Source: Apostichopus japonicus
Taxonomy: Eukaryota; Echinodermata; Holothuroidea; Aspidochirotida; Stichopodidae
NCBI RefSeq assembly: GCF_037975245.1
Contig: NC_092576.1
Location: 35,988,611-36,052,610 of the forward strand
Direction of reading: 5' to 3'
Length of the DNA stretch: 64,000 nt
Shown piece by piece: positions 1 through 13,099 of this stretch. The position numbers and the translations under genes were made by a program. Numbering within the stretch: the first letter of the stretch is position 1; every line of letters starts with the position of its first letter. The notes below the pieces were generated by a model. It was not told the origin of the DNA. It worked only from the letters and a program-made list of their open reading frames with translations, and did not search any database.

Positions 1-841
1 CCACATTTCATCTTTGGGCTCTGTGTATATACATTATCGATTTTGTGAAATAACAAATATTGTTTATTACTCGTTAACCTATATGCATGTATGTTGCACA
101 GATTGAAATATAATAGCTGCGACTTTTTAATAAAACTATTTAGCAGATCATCAAGTAAAACAATCTGGTCGATCGGAAAGAAAGTGACAAAGAAAGGATT
201 GTCACCATTAATTATTACGATCATATAATATTTTTAAGTAAAGTTACCCAGGAAAGAACCTGGGCACGAAAACCAAACTACCAAACAAGTGACCCGCTCT
301 CAACCCCAGTCCCCTTGCATCGGAACTGTGTGATCATCGTCGGGAGTGCATGACCATTCCCCTGGAAAGGGACCAGGTACTACACATGGTATTAGCCAAA
401 AGGCCAAGAAGCGATCAAATAATTGTAAACTAGTTAGGTATTGCTTCTCCGTTCATATATATATTGTATTTCTCACTCCGGTCTATACACTGAACACCTA
501 TAAAATACAACATATTGAGTATAATCCCTTTAACTGTTTTCTAAACAACAACAACAACACCCTAAACATATGCAGATATGTAGTATGAATGTAGGTCAAT
601 GATAGTATTGACTTACTAAAGCCGCATCTCTCTTAATTATACTATGAAACCCTGTTTTTAACATTTAACCCTCACAAAATACCAAAAAAAAAGAGACAAC
701 ATGAATATTCATGCTATGACTGCCTATGTAGCACAGTAAGCTGTTGTATATCTTAATACGGAGGAGTATAAAGACTATCCACTAGAGGCTGATAACTTCA
801 AAGGTGTACATTTTGCGGTGTGTCTGTGTGTTAGCGGGAAC

Positions 842-1033
842 GCGATGATGATGACGACGGTGACGACGGTGACGACGGTGACGACGGTGACGACGGTGAC
901 GATGGTGACGATGGTGACGATGGTGACGACGATGACGATGGTGACGATGGTGACGATGGTGACGACGGTGACGACGTTGACGATGGTGACGATGGTGATT
1001 GTGATGGTGGTGGTGGTGATGATGATGATGAAG
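842..1033. repeat. Trinucleotide/9-bp minisatellite (GACGACGGT)n
   Basis: A tract of about 190 bp is built from variants of GACGAYGGT and GATGGTGGT. All overlapping ORFs (Thr/Val/Met or His/Arg runs) are products of the repeat and are not genes. The flanks show no splice context that would make it coding. Confidence 0.9.
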
Positions 1034-1881
1034 CCTAATTGTAGTAATATACTTCGGGAATAACAGCGAATCTCCGTCACTAAACAACATAGCGGTGTAA
1101 TGTCTAGCTTCATGTACTTGTTGGATTTAACTTATGCTGTGTTATATTAAGTTGGTCGAAGGTGCCCAAGAACACGCGACAACCCATTTTGTAACTGCTA
1201 TTATTGGTGAGAGTTTCTATAAACACCGTGACCAACATTTGCCGTTTTTCCAACTGGCAATTGACAGTATGCGACTTCTACGAACTAAATATATTCCCGG
1301 TTAACATATATCATCAGTCTAGGGGATATACGTTTGCATATTGCCTAAACGAACAGTTAACATAGATCAGTTGTTCATTAGAGATCATCATATGTTCAGT
1401 GTGAGGTTGTCAGATTCAAGAAAATACATGTTGACCAACTATATAAACTTATGTCTGAGCAGTCAGCTCGATTTCAGCAGAGTGAGCTAAGTGTTGGAAT
1501 ATGTAGATACAAAATGCTTTCTCGTACATAAATAACACACAAGCCTCATTTGTGATAATTCATACTACAACAATGCATCGCTGGTAACTCGTTATTCTTC
1601 GTTTCATCCCTCAACATCATCAACCTCAAGGAACCATTTTGAGCAAAAGCATTTCCTGTGATATATACCTTCAATCCGTTTGGGATAATACGCCGATGTT
1701 AAATTATTTTGTAATTCTTTTACACGTTCTGACGTCGTTTGGAAGGCCGTAAAGGTTTCCACTTAACTAAACCATCGGTTTAAAATGATAAACAACCATG
1801 ATAACTAAATTTATAACTATAATGCTATATATCAATTTTCAAAAAAAATATAAACGCTACATTATTCAAATTTTCATAGGT

Positions 1882-1939
1882 ATGATGGCTACCAATAGTA
1901 AGAATGTGGAAGAAACAGCTAAGGAGAAGAATTCAACAG
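1882..1939 (+). CDS. Candidate small first coding exon (unassigned)
   Basis: A TTTTCATAG acceptor at about 1871-1879 is followed by ATGATGGCTACC, giving MMATNSKNVEETAKEKNST, and a GTATGA donor follows at 1940. The exon ends in phase 1. The peptide is hydrophilic and low in complexity, and I recognise no family. It could be the start of the leucine-rich gene downstream, but the next exon I can see (3180 or 3201-3368) needs a phase-2 donor. An intervening exon would therefore be required, or the exon belongs to something else. It lies between the arms of the inverted repeat at 243-2541, which lowers confidence. Confidence 0.25.
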
Positions 1940-3200
1940 GTATGATTGTCTATATAATGAATAGCCATTGGAAAGTTCACATCATCAAACAAACGTCAAC
2001 TCAGTTTCTAAAATGAACAATTATTCTATGTCACATTTGGATACGTCGGATGGTCAAAACTGTATTCTTAGCTTTATGTATGAATTTTCTGCATTGTGTT
2101 TTGTTGGAGGTTAGTTGCGGGGTGAGGTGGGGTTGATTTGACTTTCGACTACACTGATATGCATTCAAACAACACTTATTTGCACAAGATGCTTACTAAC
2201 ATCTGGAAAATATGTTCCATGGGTTTCTTCTATCATGCACTTACATCCGGGCTATACACATTATGTACAATATCAAACATATGAATATTAATCATCACCT
2301 TCTACGTTTGAAAATGTATACAATGTAACATTGTCGTACCAACAATCCAACGATACAAACATCAAACAAATTAATATGACAACATGTGATACCATGTGTA
2401 GTACCTTGTCCCTTTCCAGGGGAATGGTCATGCACTCCCGACGATGATCACACAGTCCCGATGCAAGGGGACTGGGGTTGAGAGGGGATCAGTTGTTTGG
2501 TAGTTTGGTTTTCGTGCCCCTGTTCTTTTGAAGAAGTAACCGATAAACCACGACGAGTTTAATAGATTTTGCTTTAAACGTTTACTTAATGCTCACAAAA
2601 CAGTAACACTTTTTTATCATTTATTTCGATTTTACGTATTATCGACAGATCTTAACTTTGGTAAGGAGGATCTCGGTTCTAATTCTGACGTGAGTACATT
2701 TAGCAATTTAGCTAGATACAAATGCTATACAGCTTATGTAGAATAACATTATTTTAAACATTAAACTGCAAGGACTAGACCAAGTATATTCTTCGACAAC
2801 CTATGCTATTATTTCAAAGTTTTTTTTTTTTAGTACTGATGCAACGAGAAGTGTTTTTAATTGGAGAACATTATATTGATAATGATGGTTGGTGGTGATT
2901 ATACGACTCCGAGCAATGGAACTAACAGGCTGGATCGTTATACCTTCCATATATTCCATAAAATATCTCACATAGTAATTGCAATTCTGCATTTTTTTTA
3001 TAACCAATTGGGGTTGCATTCACCATCCTGTCTGTCAATAAGTTGAAAAAAACTGTGCTTTGGTTTTGTAGACCTGGAATATAAATTCACAATCATATAT
3101 ATGAACAAATATTGCCCTTGGCTGCGCACAATTGTCTAATAATTTCAAAACTATGTTTTCTCTACATCAAGTTTACTAGTCTCGGACTATCATCACTTAG

Positions 3201-3368
3201 CTCGGAGGACCAAGATCACATAATCCTAGAGAATGGAGATCGTTTGCCTGTATCGTCCACCTCTGAGGAACTACAAATTAAAGCGAACAAGGAAAAGGAA
3301 TTTAGCCAGGACGAAATAGTAGGAATATTTACGTTCGCAGTAAAATGTAAACAGCTGAAGAAATTATC
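3201..3368 (+). CDS. Leucine-rich module exon A1
   Basis: The exon ends with ...CKQLKKLS at a GTAAGT donor (phase 2). Two possible acceptors, TACTAG (exon from 3180) and CACTTAG (exon from 3201), both keep the same frame. The peptide contains EDQDHIILENG, then KEFSQDEIVGIFTFAVKC, then the LKKLS end. It aligns by eye with exon E at 19040-19248 (VDESGLNLILQSG, LTNEQLAAILSYSSQC, LKELT), so both encode the same leucine-rich repeat type. The C..LK.L pattern is usual for ribonuclease-inhibitor-like LRRs of NLR-type receptors. No NACHT or other effector domain is in the window, so function is open. It splices in phase to 3594. Confidence 0.55.
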
Positions 3369-3593
3369 GTAAGTAATCACATATCACTTACTGTTATGTT
3401 TTTATTCACGTTAACTTAATGAACACTAAATTACTAACCAGCACATTATGGAACTGTGTTCTTGAGTATAACTTTAACTAGGTGATTGATGTTTGTACAG
3501 TAAATGACAGATACATCAATTAATTAACATTATAATTATTTTATAAAGGGTGGATATCATTAACATGACTCAAAACTCACTTTGTTTTTACAG

Positions 3594-3664
3594 ATTCATT
3601 GACTGTTTGTTGCCTCTGTCACTTCCTGTCGGTTCTCTTTCTCAGAAGTTACGTGACATTGAAG
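3594..3664 (+). CDS. Leucine-rich module exon B1
   Basis: This 71-nt exon lies between a TTTTTACAG acceptor and a GTGAGA donor (phase 2 in, phase 1 out). With the two bases from exon A1 it reads SFIDCLLPLSLPVGSLSQKL and ends RDIEG. Its clear paralogue is exon F at 42436-42512 (TFARYDLPDTIPVGLIPSSL...NLKG), which has the same length class, phases and LP..xPVG core. That makes a chance ORF unlikely. It completes the LRR begun by exon A1. Confidence 0.6.
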
Positions 3665-3888
3665 GTGAGAATATAGAAAAAAACTAAATGTGTTACTCAT
3701 CACAAACAATTTGTGATCCTTTGTGGGATATTAAAGTGGGTGACATCCTTAGATGGTAATGCTCAACAAAGAATACTATAAGGTGATAAAACATCTACCT
3801 TCTAATTTTGCTATTTTATGATTATTTTCTTGTTTTACCTATAACTAAATCGTTCTATGTTTCTTTTCTAAACACGGATTCCGTTTAG

Positions 3889-3947
3889 ATTCTACCAAAG
3901 GTAAATGGATCTTGAACTCCAATGAAGCCACAACTCTTGAAGTACCG
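3889..3947 (+). CDS. Leucine-rich gene exon C1
   Basis: This 59-nt exon follows a CCGTTTAG acceptor and ends at a GTAATT donor. It is phase 1 in and phase 0 out, so it joins exon B1 exactly and reads DSTKGKWILNSNEATTLEVP. The peptide is not recognised on its own. Support comes from splice sites and phase continuity on both sides (exon D at 11638 starts in phase 0). Confidence 0.5.
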
Positions 3948-4443
3948 GTAATTAGTTCATAATTATATTATCTTGAGTATAATGATGCGTAAAGTTGTAT
4001 CATTTGCTAGGCAAAATATTCTTAAATTCTCGTAAATGCATGATTGCACATAATGACATTACATAATTTTCAACCACCTAGGGAAACGGTTTCGTAGTAT
4101 GGTGCACTTGTATAGAGAGAGTTGCGATAACTCGAATTTGGACGCCCTTCTTTCCATTTGCCGGGCGTCCTGCTGGGTACACTTCAATGTAAAGGCTAAT
4201 TGATTGGTACGTGTTAAGTTTTATAGCCATAATTTCAAATGATAAATGAATGAAGAAGGATATGGTGAACAATTTCAGTACTATGAGATGTCAGATACGG
4301 TGGAGAGGTTATGGTGCCCGATTCCTGATTAAACGTACAGAAGTATTGATTAGTTATGCTTTAATACAGGTTCGGTAAGATAAATATTTATTGGGGAATA
4401 AAATCCGTACTGGTGATGCTGTTCGCATCTATGTCCGGTTAGT

Positions 4444-4445
<2 letters not shown>

Positions 4446-4497
<52 letters not shown>
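4446..4497. repeat. (TA)n microsatellite
   Basis: An uninterrupted TA dinucleotide run of about 50 bp. The Tyr/Ile ORFs on the - strand here are repeat artefacts. Confidence 0.95.
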
Positions 4498-4499
<2 letters not shown>

Positions 4500-4999
4500 A
4501 GAAATGGGGTAATGAAATGGGTGGGGAGGGAGTTTTGGATATATGTTTTCCATCGGTGATTACTGAAATATATAGTGGATATAATGTGGAAGGTGTAGTT
4601 AAGTTAAACATTCCCATACTATTGATGATTTCAAAGCAGATTCCATCCATTGGCGTCGTCAGAACCTACCCCGGGGGCAAGTAGATGACCTATAGTGGGT
4701 TGTGATAATTTCAATTCTGTATAGTTTTCCATAGTAGCTGAAAATAATAGTACACTTTACTTCGGGACTACAAATGGAATAGGGAGTGGAAGGCGAATTT
4801 CTATAGTGAGGGTACATTGGGAAGGGGAGGGGTGTGGTGAGTTTAAAATGATATCACATTAAAGTAATTGCTTCGCAGGATTTTGACGATATACAAATAT
4901 GGCCCATATGAATCCGAACGGGGTGGAAAGGAAAGCATGGTTGCATATATTTTTTTAGTTAGGGTAAATATTATAAAAATGTCCACAGATACTTGTCAT

Positions 5000-6107
<1,108 letters not shown>

Positions 6108-6948
6108 CTTGTCATAGAGAACGAAAGCTGTATTTTGCTTGGAAAATCATTTGAACAGTCCCGTAGTTCAACCAGAAATTTGGCGATGATATCACCACTC
6201 AATAATTAAAATAACAAATTTGTACAAGTCAGCAATGTTAAACAAAATACTTTCAATGGGTTAAAAACATTCCAGGCCCGTCCGTGGTTAAGAGCTGGGA
6301 TGAAAAAGGAAGGGATTCCTTGGAAACTATCAGATTGACATATCATTCTTATGACGGCACAGTGAATATTTCCCTCTGTTTTTCAGCCCCTCCCACAATG
6401 AAATGGTCCAATGAGATAACTCAGCTAAACCAGCTGAATGACTCAGATATATGTCATGACCATGACATTATTAGCTGCTAAAACGACCAATCGATTGTTG
6501 ACTGTTGGTAGAGAAATGTTGTAAGATAAGTTTATATTGGGTGGAAACAAGGGATAATTGAGTTGACTTCCATGTGGGTGCATGTAGACCTTCGCCTGGC
6601 GTCTTCTATTATACAAAATAGCATACTTGCAGCACTTGACTTTGCAAAAATTAAATCTTTAAATCACAGGGGATGTGAAAGGAATCTTGAAACAAGACCA
6701 CGTTAACGTAATGGTGAATGGTGTGACTCCACTTTGTCCCGACCCGGAAATGCCAGTGCTGGTTTAAATACACCGAATTCCAAACAACTATATTTCTACA
6801 GTTAAGACATTGAATATTTTTCTTTTAACTGAACACAGGTTATTAAACAGCATATTACCATATTATATTGCAACAGATAAAAGACTGATAGCCTTAGTTA
6901 ATCATAGACCTATTACTTAACTACACATAACATATTGACACTTGGCAG

Positions 6949-7104
6949 CATTGTCATGTTAATGGAGTCTAACAGCTCTGTAGTGCATATGACCTTCGAA
7001 CTTGATGTTCCTGCTGACGTGGCCCGATCTTCTCCGGGGAGGGGGGTGCTTGAGTTTGTGGTAAAACATATATTTGAAGGTGACCTTGTTTCCATTGATT
7101 TGCG
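6949..7104 (+). CDS. Orphan candidate exon, unrecognised
   Basis: A CTTGGCAG acceptor and a strong GTGAGA donor bound 156 nt that stay open in one frame (phase 2 in, phase 2 out). The peptide includes MESNSSVVHMTFELDVP, ADVARSSPGRG and VLEFVVKHIFEGDLVSIDL, which reads more like real protein than neighbouring chance ORFs. It does not fit the leucine-rich gene around it: exon C1 leaves phase 0 and this exon has an immediate stop in phase 0. It may be an alternative exon, a fragment of another gene or a relic. I do not recognise a family. Confidence 0.3.
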
Positions 7105-7789
7105 GTGAGAGAAAGAGGTGGGCATTGCTGAACGTCCCACCCTCAGTCTCCAGTCAATCGCTCACTTCAAATTGGTGATCATCAAAATAAGCCTGTTAAT
7201 TACAAAACAGAAATTCGAGGTTTAATAAGTAAATGAAATCAGCTGAGCTGATTTTATATGCAAATAAAAAACTGGATCATATTTTACTTCGAGCAATATA
7301 GAGGTGCAACTACAACATTTGGTGCCATTGTTAATGAATAACTTGACCATGCAAAATGTGCTGCCTCTAATGGGAGAACCAAACATTTAGTAGAACAGAT
7401 ATTAAATTCTCCAATGTACCTCACAAACACACAGACTGCCCTGGAAGTGTTTATTTTCAATAGCTTACACGTGTATGGGCTGATTTCAGTTTCAGTCTTC
7501 AATACTAGGACTCGGCTAGGCTAAATATACAAACAAAGGACTAACGTTCTGTGTGCTTTGGCCTAGCCTAAACTTAACGCGTATGCCAATGCAGCATACA
7601 CATACGTGACAAAGCTACGAGAAGGTAGTTGGATTATTTTGACTCCCATAATTTCTTTGCTGCTGGCTGTCGATGTTCAACTAGAACGACGGAAACACAT
7701 ATGCAAACAAAATGGCTCCATTCATCACGTAACCTGAAATATTCGGTATACTCATCGCAACTCTCTCTTTAAAGGAACTCTAAACTCTA

Positions 7790-8152
7790 TGATATACACC
7801 TTCATACTAAGTGCGAGGTCTGCCCAAGCTTCCAATATTGAGATATCAACTTGTTTCCACAACTTGACCTCTGGTGAACCCAATGATATTTACCTCAACC
7901 AAAAAAGAAGGCTTTTTGTACTTAATGTGGTACTTCTAGACTCAGAATGTTAAATATGCCCAAGCTTCACTTCTTGAGATATCGTATTTTAAGTTTTACA
8001 CAATTTGACCCCTTGTAACCTCAATGACTTTTGACCTCCACCAAAAACTGTATGCTTCTGTTACTCAATGTGGTACTTCCATACACTAATATAAACTTTG
8101 GTCCAACATTCATTCTTTAAATGTCGTGTTTACAAGCTGGGCGTCACAAACG
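7790..8152 (-). repeat. Dispersed repeat (AGCTTG / TCAAGAAG family), - orientation
   Basis: Read on the - strand, this contains GTGACGCCCAGCTTGTAAAC, sequences like ATATCTCAAGAAG...AAGCTTGG, and GGTCAAA-type ends in about two tandem units of roughly 130 bp. The same family lies in + orientation at 46735-48060. No coding capacity is visible. Confidence 0.65.
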
Positions 8153-8159
8153 CAGAACA

Positions 8160-8300
8160 GGCGCGGCGGAACGGAAAAATTATTGGGGGGGGGGGGGGGC
8201 TAATGTGTGGAGACTATCTAAGCGGAGCGCCACCATCGGTTGGCGCGGAGCGTACAAGAAAATTTTGGGTTATTTCAAACCCCCAGATGGCCGGAAACGG
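8160..8300. repeat. Fragment related to the 8485-8888 element
   Basis: After a poly-G run (about 8187-8200), the segment at 8214-8271 matches 8551-8608 with few differences. It looks like a truncated copy of the same repeat, lying beside the end of the AGCTTG-family repeat. Confidence 0.5.
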
Positions 8301-8484
8301 CACTTCCCGTGTGTTTTATGCTGCGAATACCTAGCCCTTAAATATGGGTCTCAAGTCTGCAATTTCTCAGATTGCACGTAAAAGTCTGTAAAAACATTGT
8401 AATTTGTACATTCAATGGTGTTTTAAGAGAGTAGCTATTATACTCGTAGTGTACTGGCAAAGACGTTTTTGAGTGTAGTAAGGG

Positions 8485-8888
8485 CAGTGGCGGAGCTAGG
8501 GGTATTGGTCGGGGGGTGGCAAGAATGGTCTGTAGGGGCGCTTTCGACACTATCTAAGCGGAGAGCCACCACAGGTTGGCGCGGAGCGTACAGAAAAATT
8601 TTGAGTAAAGATACTCCCTAGATTGCAGGAAATTACCCTTTCCGGGCCTTGCTAATTTGCAGATAAACGGAGAATAAATAGGTGTCGTCGCCATTTTGTC
8701 GGAAAATTACACCAACAGAATATGACAAATGTCAATAGGTATATGAGAGCGCAATAAAATAGTCGATAATAGCGAATAAGTACAAAGTATAGTGAAAAGC
8801 TGAAAAGGGCGCCAGCAGTCCATTTGAGTCTGTCAGGGGGGGGGGGGGGCATCCGCCCCTGACTGTATATATGGACGCTCCGCCACTA
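8485..8888. mobile_element. Short hAT-type MITE, 404 bp, intact TSD
   Basis: The left end is CAGTGGCGGAGC and the right end GCTCCGCCACTA, near-perfect inverted termini of about 11 bp. Identical 8-bp direct repeats AGTAAGGG flank it at 8477-8484 and 8889-8896. That target-site length and a CAGxG start fit hAT. The interior contains a poly-G run and a segment (8551-8608) that is a second copy of 8214-8271 (CTAAGCGGAG...GGTTGGCGCGGAGCGTACA). The short ORFs here are not genes. Related sequence appears at 61570-61760. Confidence 0.8.
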
Positions 8889-9139
8889 AGTAAGGGGATG
8901 TTGGAGAACTGGCTGAAATGAGGCAAGTCATTGGCCTACGACGAAGTTGTGTTACGCTCACTGGTACTCACACTCACTGCTTTCACTTTTCACGGGGCGT
9001 GAAGACGCGGTTGGGGTGACAATGTGGTCTATAGCCAGGGGACGGGCCGAGGGTCCCCCAGCAATTACTAAAATTATTACACCTATATAGTATACGTGTG
9101 CATCGGACAGATCGACAAGTATGCATTGAAAAATGGGCA

Positions 9140-9410
9140 GATGCACGTTTCGGAGCCTTGGTAAATATTGGGGGGGGGGGCTTATCATGCATTTGCCCCC
9201 TCAACTTTTTCATTGGGGTCTGAGACCCCCCCAAGCCGCCCCCCCGGTTCCACCGCCTTTGCGTCGCAAAACCTACCCGCACGCACCCGTATATACGCAA
9301 TCATGAATGTGTAGGTTACGAATAAGATCAAACCAATAATCACGTTCACTATGTAGTGAACAATAATCAACTTGAGTTTTTCTTTGATGGTTGGGGGGGG
9401 GGGGGCATCC
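9140..9410. repeat. Poly-G/poly-C-rich repeat relics
   Basis: Homopolymer G and C runs (about 9170-9180, 9227-9245 and 9391-9404) are set in GC-rich sequence unlike the AT-rich surroundings. Similar poly-G tracts recur near 11059, 13898, 50213 and 61580, mostly inside repeat fragments. Overlapping ORFs rich in Pro or Gly are artefacts. Confidence 0.5.
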
Positions 9411-11637
9411 ACTCCACATACACTCCATAAATTAAGTAAATCTATGTTAAGGTGTAATTATGTCAACTTAATTTAAGGTGTAATTAAGGTGTAATTATGT
9501 CCACTTTATTTACGAATATGCAGCGTAACATATACTTAGCATGAATTCATTTCACTTTAGAAATGAGTTGCATGCAAAACATAAGATGTAACCATTCTGT
9601 TTGTGTGCATTTAGAGATATTCCTTCGGTTATTGATTTACATGGGACGTTGTTAACCGTTCTTAGCAATTGTCAGATTTGAATTTGTCTCAGAATACACG
9701 TACAGATATGTAAACTACATGTTTTGTGAAATACACAGGAACAATGAACACCTTAACTGACCTACCAAAAGGCAGTTTTCCTAAACATAGAACATTAAGA
9801 CAATGATGAATAAAATTAATGACATTATATATAACTGATAACCAAAATTTCCATAAATTATGATACGTCGAAGAGCTCTCCTCCCCTACCGCAATTGTCG
9901 TGAACGAAAGCGGGGACGGCAAACTTTTGGGCAATTGTAGAACACACAACCTTTATACGTAAATCATTATATTGGATCCCAAAGGTGGCGTCATGGTAGG
10001 GAAGGGATATTGCATTTCCTCTAAGCAAGTCCCTATCCCGTTGTAGATCGGCTGCGGTAAAGCTGATCTGATTTATTCTCGAATACGTCCATTTTTATGC
10101 TGTTGGAAATATTAGGCTAACAATATACTAAACCGGGTTAAAAAGTGCATTACTAGAAAGTGAAATTGGAAACTAACAAATATACGGTATGTCTGTGCTA
10201 AGTTGAAATACCTAAACTAGAACAATGGGTATCTGTTTTCCTAACCAGGAACAATAAACATTATTAACTATCAACCAGTCGCTCCTTTTCTTATTTTGTT
10301 GCTCAGTCGGTCAGTGCAAGTCGTTGTCTAAATCGACCAACATCTATTTGAAATATTGTGAAAGTTCGAGCAAGATTATATGGCATTAAAGTTTTGTCGC
10401 AATTTTGAATTTCCAAGAAAAAATAGAATATGTATCAATAAAGATTCAGTCCATATGGCGTTCGTGCTGTTCTTAAATAATTGAACCTAAAATGTCTCTT
10501 GATCCCACTGACCCCCTCCAATCATCAGCACATTACATCTACATATTTAACGTATTTCCCTGAAAACAAAGTTACCTTTGATCCATTAGTTAACAACTCT
10601 ATAAACAAAGTGGCGTTCTTGGTATGGATTCTTTCCTTCACACAGAAGTAGATATAAGATGCACCTGTGTGTATCTGCCAGCATGTATAATATTTAATTC
10701 TTAGTGTTAATTTCGTTAATGCACATAGGGCTGTAGCCACTGGGAGCATGGGAACATATATGTCGTACTTCCCTAGCATGTATTGCGAAGAGATTTATAA
10801 CTAAAGCACGCAAAATTGTATTCAAAGATGTTGTTAAAATGATAAAAATGACAGGGAATATGTGCATCTACAAAAGACAATTATGTTCTGAGGGGAAGAG
10901 GAGACACCCTCCCTTCAAACCCTCCCACAAAACGAGTATTAACAAAACTCATTGTCCCTCTTCCCCTCTACTCTCTTTATACCGATCTAACTGGAATACT
11001 TAACGGAGAGTATATGGTGCCAATAAGAGCATAGGCGTAGGAGCCCAATTTGATTGGGGGTGGGGGGGGGGGGGCTGTAACGACTGAGCCGTAAACTACA
11101 ACCACAATTTTCCGCGGGCTTCGGGCGCATAACCTCTTAATTTACAGATCATATAGACATTAATCAATTATAACATCGCAAACCTAATTACATTCAATCA
11201 TCGGCCGTGTTATTACACTTCCAAATTGTTTACAATATTTAATGTATTGATTTCCTTTAGCTACGTTCCTTTAGCTACAACCGTTTATTAAAATTAAATT
11301 CCGTGAGTGATGGTACTACCATTTTGTACATAATTCCCCAAAACCTCCCTCCTCTTGGACACTTACCGAAAGAACGTAACTGAAATGCGCACCCCTCCCA
11401 CCTCTTGCTTAAAATCCAAATCATTTTAGAGAGCAGAGTCTATATGGTTCTATGCGAAGTAGAATCAATGCGAGCGTTAATTTAACGTAAGGTCCCTGAA
11501 TCATAAAAAATAGGCGGGTGGTGGATAATGATAACCCACCACTCCCTCTCTATAGTTTTCGTCTTCGGATAATACTATTTGAAATTGATGAAGTTTGCTC
11601 TTTATTCTTTTGAAGACCCTTCTCTTTTCATTTCCAG

Positions 11638-11757
11638 ACTAAGGATCAAAACAGTTTACGAAGTCTGTGTTCGAGTATTGTGTCTGTAAGGAGAATTGAT
11701 TCTAAAGAACTCCAGATGTCTACGATATTGCTCCTTGAAATTGCATCAAGTCACAAC
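11638..11757 (+). CDS. Leucine-rich gene exon D
   Basis: A pyrimidine-rich acceptor TTCATTTCCAG and a GTAAGT donor bound exactly 40 codons, phase 0 on both sides. The peptide runs TKDQNSLRSLCSSIVSVRRI and then DSKELQMSTILLLEIASSHN, which is leucine-rich and probably an alpha/turn half-repeat. It follows exon C1 and precedes exon E in phase. No transmembrane segment is visible. The peptide alone cannot name the family. Confidence 0.55.
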
Positions 11758-11939
11758 GTAAGTCATTTATAATTCCACACAGCCGTTAGGAGTATCGCTA
11801 CTTCAAATTTATTAGATCATTGCAATGTATTTAGATTACTTTTTCATTTGTGCTTTTTTTCAGTTTAAATGTTAACTTTTTTATAGGATGTTATTTTTAG
11901 GTGAGTAAATCAGAAATTGCAGTAAAATATATATTTATG

Positions 11940-11942
<3 letters not shown>

Positions 11943-11976
<34 letters not shown>

Positions 11977-11994
11977 CTCATAACGATTTAATAT

Positions 11995-12058
<64 letters not shown>
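11943..12058. repeat. Two (TA)n tracts with a duplicated spacer
   Basis: TA tracts at about 11943-11974 and 11998-12056 are each followed by the same spacer beginning ATTACTCATAACGATTTAAT. The TA-plus-spacer unit has therefore been tandemly duplicated next to the SINE at 12108. Confidence 0.85.
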
Positions 12059-12059
<1 letters not shown>

Positions 12060-12107
12060 CTCATAACGATTTAATATTATGTATCTTCACTTGTATCTCT
12101 TCAAACT

Positions 12108-12320
12108 ATCTCTTTCGAGATCCGGCTTTATTAATCACAATATATTTCGAGTTGGTTAGCATCATGTTTGATCTCTAGAGTAAGGCAACATATGTCACCA
12201 AAAACAGAACTAGTATTGTTCAATACCGGTTTCGAACCCCGGACATAAAGTCAGCGTCCATAGCCTAGTGGTAAGGGTGGCTGCATATAATGCGGGAGGC
12301 CCGATTTCGATGTGTGTGTT
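12108..12320 (+). mobile_element. tRNA-derived SINE, truncated copy 1
   Basis: Starting at CTCTTTCGAGATCCGGCTTT, this sequence matches 53788-54060 for about 200 bp. That includes GATCTCTAGAGTA, CACCAAAAACAGAACTAGTA and a Pol III box-A-like TAGCCTAGTGG at 12261-12271. The box B region is decayed (GATTTCGATG). Compared with copy 2 it lacks an internal stretch of about 30 bp near 12225. It sits beside a TA microsatellite, as copy 2 does. Confidence 0.7.
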
Positions 12321-12504
12321 TTTGTGCGTGTGTATAGGAGGAGGTGCGTTGGTAACTGTGTGTTTTACAGTATTCGAACGCATTCCATTTCGACCGTCGT
12401 TGAATATAACAAGTGCCTCGTCAAAGCTAATCATTGTTATACAATCTAGATAACATGGATACTAGTCGCACGAATACATTATGGATCATGAATCATATTT
12501 TTTT

Positions 12505-13095
12505 CTCCAGAACAACTGCAACCACCCTTTCCCTTTCCCCTTCCCTTTATCTCCACTTCAGTCATGTTCCCCCATATAATGCAGGTCTTCACAGAAATAC
12601 ATGGAGGATCATAACGTCTCTGGAGCATGAACATCCACTTAATCCCCAACATTTATCCTCCACATGAATGCTGCAGTACATCGATGTGTGAACATCATAT
12701 GAACAGGTGACACATGATTGTCCACACAAGTGGAAACGATTAGGTAAATACCAAGTAACTAATTTCTGTGTCTAAATCATCTAAATTATGGGGAAAAAAA
12801 AGTCAAAAAAAAAAACTCCGGAACAACTGCAACCACCCTTTCCCCTTTCCTGTGTTTCCACTTCAGTCATGTTCCTCCACATAATGCAGGTCTTCACAGA
12901 GATACATGGAGGATCATAACGCCTCTGGAACATTAACGTCCACTTAATCCCCAACATTTATCCTCCACATGCATGCCGCAGTACATCAATGTGTGAATAT
13001 CATATGAACAGGTAACACATGATTGTCCACACAAGTGGAAACGATTAGGTGAATACCAAGTTTCTTATTTTTGTGTCTAAATCATCTAACTTATG
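12505..13095. repeat. Direct tandem duplication, ~311-bp period
   Basis: The block beginning AACAACTGCAACCACCCTTT at 12511 recurs at 12822. The two copies stay similar through TCTTCACAGARATACATGGA, AACATTTATCCTCCACATG and GTGGAAACGATTAGGT to about 13095. No ORF is shared in frame. It is noncoding and probably intronic. Confidence 0.8.
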
Positions 13096-13099
13096 CGAA

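Larger units (their letters stand above)
243..2541. repeat. Pair of ~145-bp inverted repeats enclosing 2 kb
   Basis: The block at about 243-393 recurs in reverse complement at about 2389-2541, with roughly 90% identity by eye. The shared stretch runs from a GTTAC at the outer end through CACGAAAACCAAACTACCAA to GGTACTACACATGGTAT at the inner end. Inverted copies this long suggest a fold-back or DNA-transposon-derived element, but I could not identify a clean target-site duplication or a transposase between the arms. The interior holds the GAC/GGT array at 842-1033 and a candidate small exon at 1882-1939. Confidence 0.6.

Noticed and set aside
775-1113. Overlapping ORFs of Thr/Val or His/Arg over the GACGACGGT tract
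   Set aside because: Purely periodic products of a 9-bp repeat on both strands, with no independent coding evidence.
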